64,000 nt of DNA from JBCCGI01 sp039029355 (GCA_039029355.1 JBCCGI010000002.1:180787-244786), one strand, 5' to 3'. Shown: positions 28,511-37,855, counted from the first letter of the stretch. Made by a program: numbers and translations. The notes: generated by a model not told the origin, from the sequence alone.

Positions 28511-29635
28511 CTACAGCGCCTGGTCGAGGACCGTGATGACCGAGCCGCCGCCGAGGTGAACCGACGAGAGCAGCGGGTCGACGAACGCCCCCTGGGCGTA
28601 GAACACGAGTCCCTCGATGCCGGCACCCAAATCGGGGATCGCGACGTCGAGCGCGAGCGTCCCCGCGCCCGGCACCGTCCCGACCGTGTCGACCAGGAGC
28701 AGCGGATTCGCGAGCAGCGTGCTGCCGTTGAAGTCGCGGGTGAAGAGCCCGTGCGGAGAGCTCGCCAGCACGAGCACGGCCAGCTCGCCCGCGGGGGCAT
28801 CCCAGGTGAGCGTCGTGTTCTGCCCCTCGCGCACCACTCCGTCGGCCGAGAAAGAGCGCGCCGGTCCGGGCAGGATCTTCAGCGTGCCCCCGACGAGCTC
28901 GAAGGCTCCTCCGACCCCGATGATGATCGACTCGGCCGCCCCGACCTGGACCGCCCCCGCGCCGCCGAACAGGCCGGGAAGCAGCTCACCGCCCGACGCG
29001 AAGGTGAAGCCGTTGGAGATGCTGAGCCCGACGTTCCCCGGCGCGAAGCCGATCCCCGGCACGACGTAGCCGTCGCCTCCGGTCAGCAGGCAGTCGTAGA
29101 GGTGCAGAGCGCTGAACGAGCTTTGGACGGCGGGCTCGTTGAACGAGATTCCGTACGCCGCCGGAATGCCCGTGAGCACGCAGCGGTTCATCGTCGCGAC
29201 GTCGCAGTTGTCGAAGCTCACCGTCGCGAAGTGCGGCGCGCCCGCGGGATCGAAGCCGACGTCCTCGAGGAAGACCACGCCCTCGTTGTTCGCGAAGTCC
29301 AGGAACGACGAGAAGAGCTGGAAGCCGTGGATCGTGAAGCTCTGCCCGGGCGCGAGGTTCTCAACGCTGATCCAACCCAGCGAGGCGTCGCCGTCGGCGA
29401 CCAGCGTCAACCCCTTGCCGTCGATCACGAGCGGACCGAACAGCCCGCCGGGATACACGCCGTCGCGGAACACCAAGAGGTCGCCGTCCGCGGCCACCGT
29501 GACCGCGTCGGCCAGGTTGTCGAAGTCCACGCCCGGACCTCCGTCGTCGTCGACGATCCAAACCGCGTCCTGAGCCGGCAAGGGCGACGCGAAGAGCGAG
29601 ATGGCCAGGGCGAGCGGGGCGAGACGAGCGTCCAT
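28511..29635 (-). CDS. Secreted beta-helix-like protein, tandem paralog 1
   Basis: 374 residues from ATG 29635, which has GGAGG about ten bases upstream (13 extra codons are open further upstream). Signal peptide (LALAISLFASPLPAQ), then AVWIVDDDGGPGVDFDNLADAV and GDLLVFRDGVYPGGLFGPLVIDGKGLTLVADGD, the usual beginning of a right-handed beta-helix of the pectate-lyase-like type. The C-terminal part (TWDAPAGELAVLVLASSPHG through LGAGIEGLVFYAQGAFVD) is a beta-sandwich-like segment of the kind seen at the ends of the other secreted proteins here. It shares near-identical openings and ends (HLGGGSVITVLDQ) with the next gene. No catalytic residues identified. Confidence 0.8.
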   Translation of the reverse strand: MDARLAPLALAISLFASPLPAQDAVWIVDDDGGPGVDFDNLADAVTVAADGDLLVFRDGVYPGGLFGPLVIDGKGLTLVADGDASLGWISVENLAPGQSFTIHGFQLFSSFLDFANNEGVVFLEDVGFDPAGAPHFATVSFDNCDVATMNRCVLTGIPAAYGISFNEPAVQSSFSALHLYDCLLTGGDGYVVPGIGFAPGNVGLSISNGFTFASGGELLPGLFGGAGAVQVGAAESIIIGVGGAFELVGGTLKILPGPARSFSADGVVREGQNTTLTWDAPAGELAVLVLASSPHGLFTRDFNGSTLLANPLLLVDTVGTVPGAGTLALDVAIPDLGAGIEGLVFYAQGAFVDPLLSSVHLGGGSVITVLDQAL

Positions 29636-29751
29636 CGTGGGCGTTTCCTCGGAGTCGATGGGTAGGAGCTCCACGGGTGGCCGGCCCGCGGTGCTCCTAC
29701 CGTAACCCCTCGGCCGCCGATCTCCGCGCGCGGGCCCGGGACGAATGCCGG

Positions 29752-30873
29752 CTAGAGCAACTGGTCCAGCAGCGCGATCACCGAGCCGCCGCCCAGGTGA
29801 ATCGCGCCGGTGCCGAGGTCGGCGAAGCTGCCCTGGGCGTAGAAGACGAGCCCCTCGACGCCCGCTCCCAACTCCGGGACCGGGATGTCGACCGACAGCG
29901 AGCCGCCGGCGGGAATCGAGCCGATCCCGTCGACGAGCAGCAGCGGCAGCCCCAGCACCCCGCTGCCGTTGAAGGGCGCAAAGAAGACGCCGCCCGGCGA
30001 GCCGGAGAGGTTGAGGATGGCCAGCTCACCCGGGACTCCTTCCCAGGTCATCGTGATGCTCTCCCCTTCGCGTGCCACCGCGGTGGCTTGGAACGAACGC
30101 GCAGTTCCGGGGATCACCGTCTGCGTGCCGCCGGTGACGTCGAAGGCGCCCGGCGAGTCGAGCACGATCGACTGCGAGGTCTCTCCGGACTGGGACGCGC
30201 CAAAGGTGCCCAGGATGCCCGCCTCGAGCGCGGTGCCCGACGAGAAGGCGAAGCCGCTAGCAACCCGCAAGGCCACGTTCCCGGGAGTGAAGCTCCCGCC
30301 GTGGGTGAATCCCGCTCCGCCCTTCAGGTCGCAGTCGTAGACGTGTAGGCCTCCGAGGGCCGAGACGACCGCGGGCGTGTTGATGGGCGAAACGCCGGCG
30401 GGAGCGCCCTGGAACGAGCAGCGGTTCAAGATCACGGTGCTGCAGGACGTGAAGTCGGCCGCCGAGTAGTTGAACGAAGAGCTGTCGTCGAACGACAGCT
30501 CTTCCAGGAACAGCGCGCCGTCGTTGTTCGACGCCTCGAACGTGCTGCTGGTCAGCTCGAACCCGCGGAGCGCGGCGCTCTGGCCCTCGACGAGCCCCTC
30601 GAACGCGATCCAGCCGAGCTCGACGTCGCCGTCGGCGATCAGCGTCAGTCCCTTCCCCGTCACCGTGAGCGGTGCGAACAGGCCGCCGGGGTAGGTGCCG
30701 TCGCGGAAGACGAGCAGATCACCGTCGGCGGCCGCGCCGACGGCCGCGGCCAGGTCGGTGAAGTCGACGCCGGGGCCGCCGTCGTCATCGACGATCCAGA
30801 CGGCGCCCTGGGCGTGGACGGTGGAGGCGAGCACAGAACCGGCGAGCGCGAGCATTGCCAGACGAGAGTCCAT
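29752..30873 (-). CDS. Secreted beta-helix-like protein, tandem paralog 2
   Basis: 373 residues from ATG 30873, with AGGTAAGGA just upstream. The signal peptide ends VHAQ. It follows the 28511-29635 protein motif by motif: AVWIVDDDGGPGVDFTDLAAAV, GDLLVFRDGTYPGGLF, VTGKGLTLIADGD, HVYDCDLKGGAGF, GTARSFQATAVAREGESITMTW, ELGAGVEGLVFYAQGSFAD, HLGGGSVIALLDQ. The two genes therefore arose by tandem duplication. They may be adhesins, matrix proteins or polysaccharide-binding proteins; nothing in the sequence decides this. Confidence 0.8.
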   Translation of the reverse strand: MDSRLAMLALAGSVLASTVHAQGAVWIVDDDGGPGVDFTDLAAAVGAAADGDLLVFRDGTYPGGLFAPLTVTGKGLTLIADGDVELGWIAFEGLVEGQSAALRGFELTSSTFEASNNDGALFLEELSFDDSSSFNYSAADFTSCSTVILNRCSFQGAPAGVSPINTPAVVSALGGLHVYDCDLKGGAGFTHGGSFTPGNVALRVASGFAFSSGTALEAGILGTFGASQSGETSQSIVLDSPGAFDVTGGTQTVIPGTARSFQATAVAREGESITMTWEGVPGELAILNLSGSPGGVFFAPFNGSGVLGLPLLLVDGIGSIPAGGSLSVDIPVPELGAGVEGLVFYAQGSFADLGTGAIHLGGGSVIALLDQLL

Positions 30874-31009
30874 CGTTCCTTACCTCGGGATTGGCTGGGA
30901 AGCGAACGCGGGGAGAAGCCTGCGACGGATCCAAAGTACACCGGCGCGGCGAAACCCGCCCGCCTGCCATACTGTGCGGCCCCCGCTCCGCCTCGGAACC
31001 ACAAGAACC

Positions 31010-33034
31010 ATGCTCGACGCCCTGCTCCTTCTCGCTCCGCTGTCCCTGGTCGCCCCCCAAGAGCCCCTGCAGCCGCTCGACGTGTTTGAGCTCGAGTGGG
31101 CCTCCGATCCGCGCGTCTCGCCGGACGGCTCGCGCATCGTCTTCGCGCGCGCGGGCTTTGACGTCATGACCGACCGCTCGCGGTCGCGGCTGTGGACGGT
31201 CGGCACGGACGGCAGCGACGCGCGGCCGCTCCTAAGCGGATCGGCCAACGTCGTGTCGCCGCGCTGGTCTCCCGACGGTGAGCGCCTGCTCTACGTCGCG
31301 TCCGAGGGTGGAGGGGCGCAGATCTTCTGCCGCTGGATGGACACCGGCGTCACCGCGAGCCTGACGCACCTGACCGAGTCGCCCAGCAGCCTCGCCTGGT
31401 CGCCGGACGGCGAGCACATCGCCTTCACCATGTTCGTGCCTTCGTCGCCCGAGCCGTTGGCCTCGATGCCTCCGAAGCCCGAGGGCGCGGAGTGGGCCGA
31501 GCCGCCGACGGTCGTCGAGCAGGTCGAGTGGCGCTCCGACGGTCAGGGGCTGGTCGAGGAGGGCTTCACGCACCTCTTCGTGCTGCCGGCGGGCGGCGGC
31601 ACGCCGCGCCAGCTCACCGACGGCGACTACGACCACGACGGGCGGCCGGCCTGGACGGCGGACGGCAAGGCGCTGGTCTTCTCCGCCAAGCGTCACGACG
31701 ACGCCGAGTTCCAGCCGGTCAACTCCGAGCTGTATCGCGTCGAGCTCGAGGACGCCAGCATCACCGCGCTGACCGACCGCGACGGCCCGGACGACTCGCC
31801 GGCGACCTCGCCCGACGGCGACTGGATCGCCTACACCGGGTTCGATGACCGGCGGCAGGGCTATCAGGTGCGGCACCTGTACCTGCTCCCCACCGAGGGC
31901 GGCGAGCCGCGGCTCCTAACGGGCGACTTCGACCGCTCGGTCGGCGCCCCCAAGTGGAAGGCCGACGGCAGCGGCGTGTACTTCAGCTTCAACAACCGCG
32001 GCAACGGCGAGATCGGCTTCGTGTCGCTCGCGGGCGAGATCGAGGTGCTGACCGGCGACGTGGGCGGTACGTCGCTCGGACGCCCGTACTCGAGCGGCTC
32101 GTACACCGTGTCGAAGGACGGCCTTATCGCGTTCACCCAAACGCGCCCCGACTATCCCGCCGATGTGGCCGTCGTCCGGCCGGGCGAGGACGGGGCGCAG
32201 CGCCTGACGCGGCTCAACGACGACCTCTTCGCGCAGCGCGAGCTCGGGAGGGTCGAAGAGCTCTGGACCGAGTCCTCGTTCGACGGCGAGAAGATCCAGG
32301 CCTGGGTCTGCAAGCCGCCGGGCTTCGACCCCGAGCGCAAGTACCCGCTGCTGCTCGAGATCCACGGCGGGCCGTTCGCGAACTACGGCGATCGCTTCAG
32401 CGCCGAGGTGCAGCTCTACGCGGCGGAGGGCTACGTCGTCGTCTACGCCAACCCGCGGGGCAGCACGAGCTACGGCGAGGCCTTCGGCAATCTGATCCAC
32501 CACGCCTACCCCGGCAACGATTACGACGACCTGATGTCGGTCGTCGACGCGGTCGTGGCACGCGGCTACGTCGACCCCGAGCAGCTCTTCGTCACCGGCG
32601 GCAGCGGCGGCGGCGTGCTGACGAGCTGGATCGTCGGCAAGACCGACCGCTTCCGCGCCGCGGTCGTCGCCAAGCCGGTGATCCATTGGACGAGCTTCGT
32701 TCTGACCGCCGACGCGTACCCCTACTTCACGCAGTACTGGTTCCCGGGCTATCCGTGGGAGCACCAGGAGCACTATTGGAAGCGCTCGCCGCTGTCGCTG
32801 GTGGGGAACGTATCGACGCCGACGATGCTGTTGACCGGCGAAGAAGACCACCGCACGCCGATCTCGGAGTCCGAGCAGTTCTATCAGGCGCTCAAGCTAC
32901 GGCGCATCGACACCGCGCTCGTCCGGATCCCCGGCGCCTCGCACGGTATCGCGAGCCGACCTAGCCGGCTGATCGCGAAGGTGGTGCACATCCTCGCCTG
33001 GTTCGAGCGCTACGGCGAGTCGGCGGAGGGTTAG
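31010..33034 (+). CDS. Secreted prolyl-oligopeptidase-family (S9) peptidase
   Basis: 674 residues from ATG 31010. A signal peptide (about 1-17) is followed by a seven-bladed propeller of WD40-like PD repeats (RVSPDGSRIVFAR, RWSPDGERLLYVAS, AWSPDGEHIAF, AWTADGKALVFSA, KWKADGSGVYF) and an alpha/beta-hydrolase domain from about residue 420. The triad is Ser532 (GGSGGG), Asp613 (GEEDHRTP) and His645 (GASHGI), with HGGPFANYGDRFS as oxyanion segment. Domain order and residues match dipeptidyl-peptidase/acylaminoacyl-peptidase relatives. It probably breaks down peptides in the periplasm. The frame continues upstream of the ATG antisense to the previous gene, so that part is not taken. Confidence 0.93.
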   Translation: MLDALLLLAPLSLVAPQEPLQPLDVFELEWASDPRVSPDGSRIVFARAGFDVMTDRSRSRLWTVGTDGSDARPLLSGSANVVSPRWSPDGERLLYVASEGGGAQIFCRWMDTGVTASLTHLTESPSSLAWSPDGEHIAFTMFVPSSPEPLASMPPKPEGAEWAEPPTVVEQVEWRSDGQGLVEEGFTHLFVLPAGGGTPRQLTDGDYDHDGRPAWTADGKALVFSAKRHDDAEFQPVNSELYRVELEDASITALTDRDGPDDSPATSPDGDWIAYTGFDDRRQGYQVRHLYLLPTEGGEPRLLTGDFDRSVGAPKWKADGSGVYFSFNNRGNGEIGFVSLAGEIEVLTGDVGGTSLGRPYSSGSYTVSKDGLIAFTQTRPDYPADVAVVRPGEDGAQRLTRLNDDLFAQRELGRVEELWTESSFDGEKIQAWVCKPPGFDPERKYPLLLEIHGGPFANYGDRFSAEVQLYAAEGYVVVYANPRGSTSYGEAFGNLIHHAYPGNDYDDLMSVVDAVVARGYVDPEQLFVTGGSGGGVLTSWIVGKTDRFRAAVVAKPVIHWTSFVLTADAYPYFTQYWFPGYPWEHQEHYWKRSPLSLVGNVSTPTMLLTGEEDHRTPISESEQFYQALKLRRIDTALVRIPGASHGIASRPSRLIAKVVHILAWFERYGESAEG

Positions 33035-33123
33035 GAGCTCACCTGTTCACGCCGGCGGCGAAAGAGGGCGCAGAGAACGTCGCCGCCGGCCTCGCCCGGC
33101 CCTGAGCTCGCGGCAGCTGCGGC

Positions 33124-35577
33124 CTAGCCGTCCCGGCCGACGAGCGCGTCCACGCGCTGACGCAGGTCCGTCATCCGGAAGGGCTTGGGCAGGTATTCGA
33201 ACTCGCCCGCAAACTCCTGCAACAGAAACGCGTCGGCGCTCCCCAGCTCGGGGTGGCCCGAGGTGAAGAGGAAGCGCGCTTCGGAGCGCTCCTCGCGCAT
33301 CGCGCGTAGGAGCTCGGGTCCGCGCATGCGCGGCATCGCGATGTCGGAGACCACCAGGTCCACCTGCCGACCAGAGCGGGCGTGCTCGATGGCCTCCTCG
33401 CCATCGGCGGCCGCGATCGCTTCGTATCCGGCGTCGACCAGCGTGGCGCACTCCAGCTCGCGCAGGGCCCCTTCGTCTTCGACGACCAAGATCGTGCAAC
33501 GGCGAGGGGCGGGCGCGTCCTGCGAGTCGGCCGCGGCCACCGCAACGGGACGCTCCGGCGAAGCCGGCAGGTAGACGTCGAACGTGCTCCCCTCTCCCGG
33601 CGTGCTGCGTGCGCGCAGATCGCCGCCGCACTGGCGGACGATCCCGCGGGCGGTGGAGAGCCCCAGTCCGGCGCCTTTGCGGCGCTCCTCTTTCGTCGTG
33701 AAGAACGGTTCGAAGGCGCGTGCGAGCGTCGCGTCGTCCATGCCGCGCCCCTGGTCGCGAACCCGGACACGCAGGTAGTTCCCCGGCGCCAGCGAGGGGT
33801 CACCCTCCAGCGCGATCGCCTCGGCGACGATCCGGACGGCTTCACCGTCCGGCATCGCGTCGCGGGCATTGCGCACCAGGTTGGCGAGCACCTCGGCGAG
33901 CTGCCCGGCCTCGGCGTCCACCGGCGGGAGCGGGCCGCGCACCTCGACCTCGGCGCGCAGATCGTCGCCGACGATCGCGCCGCCGGCGAGCCCTTCGAAG
34001 CGCTTGAGCAGCTCGGCGACGTGGACCTGGTCGGGCCGGGTCGGGCGCTTGCGGCTAAAGGCGACCAGCTGCTCCGTCAGGTGCGCCGCACGCTCGGTGG
34101 CGGCGATCATACGCTCGAGCGGCACGTGCGCCGATTCGGCGGCGGGCTGCCGCTGCTCGAGCAGTCGTCCGTAGCTCTCGATGACCGTGACCAGGTTCCC
34201 GACGTCCTGCGCGACTCCGCCGACGGTTCGGACGGGCGCATCGTCGACGTCGCTCGGCTCGCGACGCGGCTCGCCGACATCGTCGTCGCGCAGGACGCGC
34301 AGCGCCTCGATCCGGCTCTCGGTCGCGGCGCCGAACAGCCGGCGCTCGGTCTCGCGCAGCTCGCGGTGCGCGGAGAGCGCCTCGGCGTAGCGCTCGAGCA
34401 GCTCGTACGCTTCGACCACCAGCGGCAGCAGGCGTTCGAGGACCGAGAGGTTCGCCTCGCCGCGCGCGCGGCTCACGACCGGGAGCACCGACTCCAACGC
34501 CGCTCGCGGATCGTCGCGCGCGAGGTGGATGCGCGCGATCCCGCGCGTGCAGCTCACCTCCAGCTCGCTCCCCGGGAGCTCGATCCGCGCGAGCGCCTCG
34601 GTGTGCGCCTTGAGCGCGCGATCCAGCTCGCCGGTCGCGAGCAAGACCTGGCCCAGGTGCTGCAGGGCAAGCGCCTCGTGCCGCAGGTTGCTCATGCGGC
34701 TGGCACGCTCTCGCGCGCGCGTCGCGAGGCTCGTCGCCTCCCCCCCGTCCCCCTCGGCCAGGTGGGCGGAGCTCATCACTAGGAGCGCCTGGAAGCCGAG
34801 GCCGGTCGACTCGGACTCCGGGGCGCATCCAAGGCTCTCGGTCGCGAGCGAGAGGGCCTCGTCGTTGTCGCCCAGGCGCAGGTGCGCCATCGCCAGGTTG
34901 TTGAGCGTGTGGGCGAGGCTCGCGAGGTGGCGCTCGCGCCGCTGGATCCGCAGCGCCTCGCGGAACGCGGACAGCGCCCGTCCGGTCTCGCCGAGCTGGA
35001 ACAGGACGTTCGCGACGTTGGTGCGGCAGAAGCCCTCGAGCACCGGGTCTTCGAGGACCCCCGCGATCCGGATCGCCTCGCGGAACGAGGAGAGCGCTCC
35101 CGCGTACTCGCCGCGCGCATAGCGCGCCCGGCCCAGGTTGTTCGCCAGCTCGGCGCCGGCGAACGAGCCGCGCCGCTCTTCTGCGGAGAGCAGCTCGAGC
35201 CCACGGTCGAACGACTCGCAGGCGGCGGACATCTCCGAGCGCTGGTAGCGGACCTCGCCCATCGCCGCGTGGGCGAGCGCCGAGTAGGTCCGCGTCGGCG
35301 CCTGTTGCAGCAGCTCGAGCGCGCCCCGTGCGTCCGAGAGCGCACCGTCGAACTCCAGGTCGCGCCGGCGCACCAAGGCCCGCGCCGTCTTCGCCTGGCC
35401 GAGCAGAACGAAGTCGACCTGCTCCTCCGCCAGCTCGCAGGCCTCCGCTGCAAGACGACGCGCACGCGCGAGGTCGAGCGAACGCAGGCGAACAGCCAGC
35501 GCCGCGAGCAGGGAAACCCTGTCGACTCCGCGCGTTCGTGTGAGCTGCTCCTCAATCTCGTGAACGGACGGGTGCAT
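33124..35577 (-). CDS. TPR-containing hybrid histidine-kinase-like protein lacking the phospho-acceptor His
   Basis: 817 residues from ATG 35577. The N-terminal half (about 20-400) consists of tetratricopeptide-like helix pairs (ALELLQQAPTRTYSALAHAAMGEV, ALSFREAIRIAG-type repeats). The HisKA-like segment reads VGGVAQDVGNLVTVIES, where Gln457 stands where the His of GGIAHDFNNLL is found; the codon is CAG. The HATPase domain is intact (LANLVRNARDAMPDGEAV, RDQGRGMDDATLARAFEPFFTT, GAGLGLSTARG), and a C-terminal receiver with Asp745 (VVSDIAMPRMRG) follows. It may use ATP without self-phosphorylation, signal through heterodimers, or be a degraded sensor. No membrane spans, so the TPRs probably read a cytosolic partner. 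Confidence 0.88.
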   Translation of the reverse strand: MHPSVHEIEEQLTRTRGVDRVSLLAALAVRLRSLDLARARRLAAEACELAEEQVDFVLLGQAKTARALVRRRDLEFDGALSDARGALELLQQAPTRTYSALAHAAMGEVRYQRSEMSAACESFDRGLELLSAEERRGSFAGAELANNLGRARYARGEYAGALSSFREAIRIAGVLEDPVLEGFCRTNVANVLFQLGETGRALSAFREALRIQRRERHLASLAHTLNNLAMAHLRLGDNDEALSLATESLGCAPESESTGLGFQALLVMSSAHLAEGDGGEATSLATRARERASRMSNLRHEALALQHLGQVLLATGELDRALKAHTEALARIELPGSELEVSCTRGIARIHLARDDPRAALESVLPVVSRARGEANLSVLERLLPLVVEAYELLERYAEALSAHRELRETERRLFGAATESRIEALRVLRDDDVGEPRREPSDVDDAPVRTVGGVAQDVGNLVTVIESYGRLLEQRQPAAESAHVPLERMIAATERAAHLTEQLVAFSRKRPTRPDQVHVAELLKRFEGLAGGAIVGDDLRAEVEVRGPLPPVDAEAGQLAEVLANLVRNARDAMPDGEAVRIVAEAIALEGDPSLAPGNYLRVRVRDQGRGMDDATLARAFEPFFTTKEERRKGAGLGLSTARGIVRQCGGDLRARSTPGEGSTFDVYLPASPERPVAVAAADSQDAPAPRRCTILVVEDEGALRELECATLVDAGYEAIAAADGEEAIEHARSGRQVDLVVSDIAMPRMRGPELLRAMREERSEARFLFTSGHPELGSADAFLLQEFAGEFEYLPKPFRMTDLRQRVDALVGRDG

Positions 35578-35724
35578 TCAGCGGGGGAAGCGTTTCCGAG
35601 TATCCCCAACGGCAACCGCGAGGTCTACCCGGAACCGCACCAACGAAAGGAACGCGAAAGCGTGCTTCCGTTTCGCCGAAAACGAGGAAAGTCGACGCGT
35701 CCTGTAAGGCCTCTTCGCGCTGCG

Positions 35725-36186
35725 TCAGCGCGCGTCGATCCGCTCCCGCAATTGGAACGCATGCCGTATCGGATGCATCACCGCGTGCTCGAGCATGGCG
35801 TCGAGCGTGTACGTCGCGCCCCAGCGCGAGCGGGCCTCGGTCTGCTCGACCAGCTCTTCGGTCACGTCGCGCAGCGGCAGGCGCCAGCGCTCGAGCACGT
35901 GCTCCAGGTAGTCGGGCGCCGCGCGCTCGAGCTCCTCGGGCTCCGGCGTCTCGCGGATCTCGGGATCGGGCAGGTCCAGCTGCTCGCAGATCCAGATCAT
36001 GTAGCCGCGGGCCGCCCGGAAGACGTGTCGGAGCACCGTCTCGAGCGACTGGTAGGTGGGGTTTTCCGTAGGAGGGAACACGACCCCAGCCGCCTTCGCG
36101 GCGCCCCAGGTGGCGAGGAAGGAGCGCATTTCGCGCTCATGAAGCAGAACCAGCGCACGCGCGCCCCGGTAGGTGTAGTCGTCCAT
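35725..36186 (-). CDS. DinB-like four-helix-bundle protein
   Basis: 153 residues from ATG 36186, with a GA-rich ribosome binding site before it. The DinB-fold pattern is present: HEREMRSFLATWG, LETVLRHVFRAARGYMIWICEQL and the C-terminal MLEHAVMHPIRHAFQLRE, supplying His ligands for a metal. DinB-superfamily members include metal-dependent transferases acting on low-molecular-weight thiols and proteins of unknown role. The substrate is not known. It is separate from neighbours on both sides (80 bases from the divergent 36267 small gene). Confidence 0.8.
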   Translation of the reverse strand: MDDYTYRGARALVLLHEREMRSFLATWGAAKAAGVVFPPTENPTYQSLETVLRHVFRAARGYMIWICEQLDLPDPEIRETPEPEELERAAPDYLEHVLERWRLPLRDVTEELVEQTEARSRWGATYTLDAMLEHAVMHPIRHAFQLRERIDAR

Positions 36187-36266
36187 GGTCTTCTCTCTTT
36201 CCCGCCCGTAGGAATCGGGCATACTCCGGGCCTCGGAGCCGCTCGCAAGGCCCGAGATGCTAGCGG

Positions 36267-36401
36267 ATGAACCTCGACGAGTTGGAGAACGAGCTCCGGA
36301 TGCGCCAGAAGGGGCGCAGGAAGGAGCGCATGGTCCTCGGGGGCTGCGTGCTCGCGCTCGCGTTGGCGGTGGCGGCCGCGGTCTACTTCCTGCGACCGTA
36401 A
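36267..36401 (+). CDS. 44-residue single-pass membrane protein
   Basis: A small open frame from ATG 36267 to TAA 36401. It starts with a charged amphipathic segment (MNLDELENELRMRQKGRRK), then VLGGCVLALALAVAAAVYFL forms one membrane span, followed by a short RP end. The charge pattern (basic before the span, N-in) and codon use similar to neighbours argue for a real protein despite its length. It is divergently arranged from the DinB-like gene. No family is recognised. Confidence 0.6.
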   Translation: MNLDELENELRMRQKGRRKERMVLGGCVLALALAVAAAVYFLRP

Positions 36402-36489
36402 GACGCCTGCAACCTGCACGAAGTCGTCTCCTAGCAAGCGCGCCTCCCGACGCGAACCTGGCCAGAAGGCCGCTTGTAGAGGAAAACGA

Positions 36490-37341
36490 ATGAAGCTCGT
36501 GCTTGTTCCGCTCGTCTCGGTCGTGCTCGCCGCCGCTGCCGCCGCCCAGGCCCAGCCACAGGAAGCGCTGGGCGTTGACTGGGCGGGCCTTGTCTATCGC
36601 TGGGACAGCAGCACCATCTCCGGCCCGCAGCTCGTCGGCGACACCGGGCTGCACCAAGTGAATTCCCTCGCTTCGGACTCGCGCGGGACGATCTTCACGG
36701 CGGGGACCTACAACGCTCCCGGGCTGCAGCAGGAGTCGATCTACCAGCTCGACCGCGACACCGGCGAGGTGACGCTGGCGCTGGGGACGGACCTGCCCGA
36801 GATCCGCGGGCTCGCCTTTGCGCCCGACGACACGCTCTTCGGGCTGGTCTCCTTCAACTGGTCCGACGGGCCGTTCTACCTCTACGAGTTCGACCTCGCC
36901 GCCGGCGACTACCGCGAGATCGGGAATACCCAGAGCGTGATCCAGGCGCTCGCCTTCGGGGACGGCACGCTGTACGGCTGGAAGCTCGCGACCGAGTCCT
37001 CGCTCAGCCGCGGGCTGATCACGATCGACACGACGACCGCCCAGGTCACCGACGTGAACCCGGTGAGCGACCCGGCGATCAACGTGCAGGGCTTGGCCTT
37101 CCAACCCGACGGGCGGCTCTATGGTGCCGGGACCCACATCTACACCGTCGACCCCGCCACCGGCGCTGCAGACCGCATCGGAGCGCTGGGCGCCTACGTG
37201 CGCGGGCTGGAGTTTCTCCCGCCTCTGACGGGCTCCAAGGCCGACGCGACCGCACGCCGCGATGGCTCGGGGTCGCGCGGGCTTCCGGCGCAACACCGCC
37301 CCGTGCCGGCGGCGCTCCCAACCCGACGTAGGTCCGAGTAG
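36490..37341 (+). CDS. Secreted propeller-like protein with unusual C-terminal tail
   Basis: 283 residues from ATG 36490, with GAGGAAA a few bases upstream. A signal peptide (LVPLVSVVLAAAAAAQAQ) is followed by blades that repeat phrases such as LAFAPDDTLFGL, ALAFGDGTLYGW and LAFQPDGRLYGA, as in WD40/NHL-like propellers that appear in secreted planctomycete proteins. It reaches RGLEFLPPLTG near residue 246, where homologues would normally end; the last 37 residues (from SKADATARRDG) are Arg/Pro-rich and unlike the body, so a lost stop or frameshift is possible. No function can be given. Confidence 0.65.
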   Translation: MKLVLVPLVSVVLAAAAAAQAQPQEALGVDWAGLVYRWDSSTISGPQLVGDTGLHQVNSLASDSRGTIFTAGTYNAPGLQQESIYQLDRDTGEVTLALGTDLPEIRGLAFAPDDTLFGLVSFNWSDGPFYLYEFDLAAGDYREIGNTQSVIQALAFGDGTLYGWKLATESSLSRGLITIDTTTAQVTDVNPVSDPAINVQGLAFQPDGRLYGAGTHIYTVDPATGAADRIGALGAYVRGLEFLPPLTGSKADATARRDGSGSRGLPAQHRPVPAALPTRRRSE

Positions 37342-37464
37342 CCGCCGCCTCGGCGAACGAGAGCAGGGGACATCCCTCACCGGGCGACGCTGGCGCGGGA
37401 TCGGGGCGGGGCCTAATCCTGTCCTTTCCTGGCAGCGCTCCGCGCCAATGGTCGTGGACTCCTT

Positions 37465-37480
37465 CGGGGCCAGAGCCCCG
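37465..37480 (+). other. GC hairpin downstream of the 36490-37341 gene
   Basis: A perfect 6-bp stem (CGGGGC / GCCCCG) with loop CAGA lies between the secreted propeller gene and the radical SAM pair. There is no T-tract after it, so intrinsic termination is not assured. It could insulate the two transcription units. Confidence 0.35.
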
Positions 37481-37543
37481 CGAGATGCGGCGCCGTTCGT
37501 TCGGCGTCCGCCCAACCCCACCTCCCTCCGAAGGAGCAGAGAG

Positions 37544-37855
37544 ATGTCCGATTCCCGCGGATCCCAACTGCTATGGGATCGTTGGCAAAAGCGGTTCGAC
37601 CAGAAGCACCTGGACACCGTCCTGTCGACCCTCAAGAAGAACGACTTCGTCATCGAGAAGGTCTTCTGCAAGGGCGAGCCCGCCCCCGACCTGTTCGAGG
37701 GCCACGTGCGCGTCAGCCCCGAGTCGCTGGACCACTTCACCAACGTGATCCAGAAGCTCCCGGGCTCGAACGTCGCGCACCTGGAGTTCTTCCCCTACGG
37801 CATCATCGATCCCGAGTGGTTCATGGCGAAGTTCAGCCTGACCCCCGGGGCCTAG
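37544..37855 (+). CDS. 103-residue protein of unknown function, partner of radical SAM enzyme
   Basis: Starts at ATG 37544 with AAGGAG seven bases upstream. The protein is soluble, no signal peptide or membrane span, with one cysteine (VFCKG). Segments: WDRWQKRFDQKHLDTVLSTL (helix-like, basic), NDFVIEKVFCKGEPAPDLFE, VSPESLDHFTNVIQKL and HLEFFPYGIIDPEWF. The radical SAM gene starts 13 bases after its stop and has its own GAGGAG. Small proteins next to radical SAM genes can be substrates, recognition domains or chaperones; none of the known short motifs is evident, so the role is open. Confidence 0.6.
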   Translation: MSDSRGSQLLWDRWQKRFDQKHLDTVLSTLKKNDFVIEKVFCKGEPAPDLFEGHVRVSPESLDHFTNVIQKLPGSNVAHLEFFPYGIIDPEWFMAKFSLTPGA

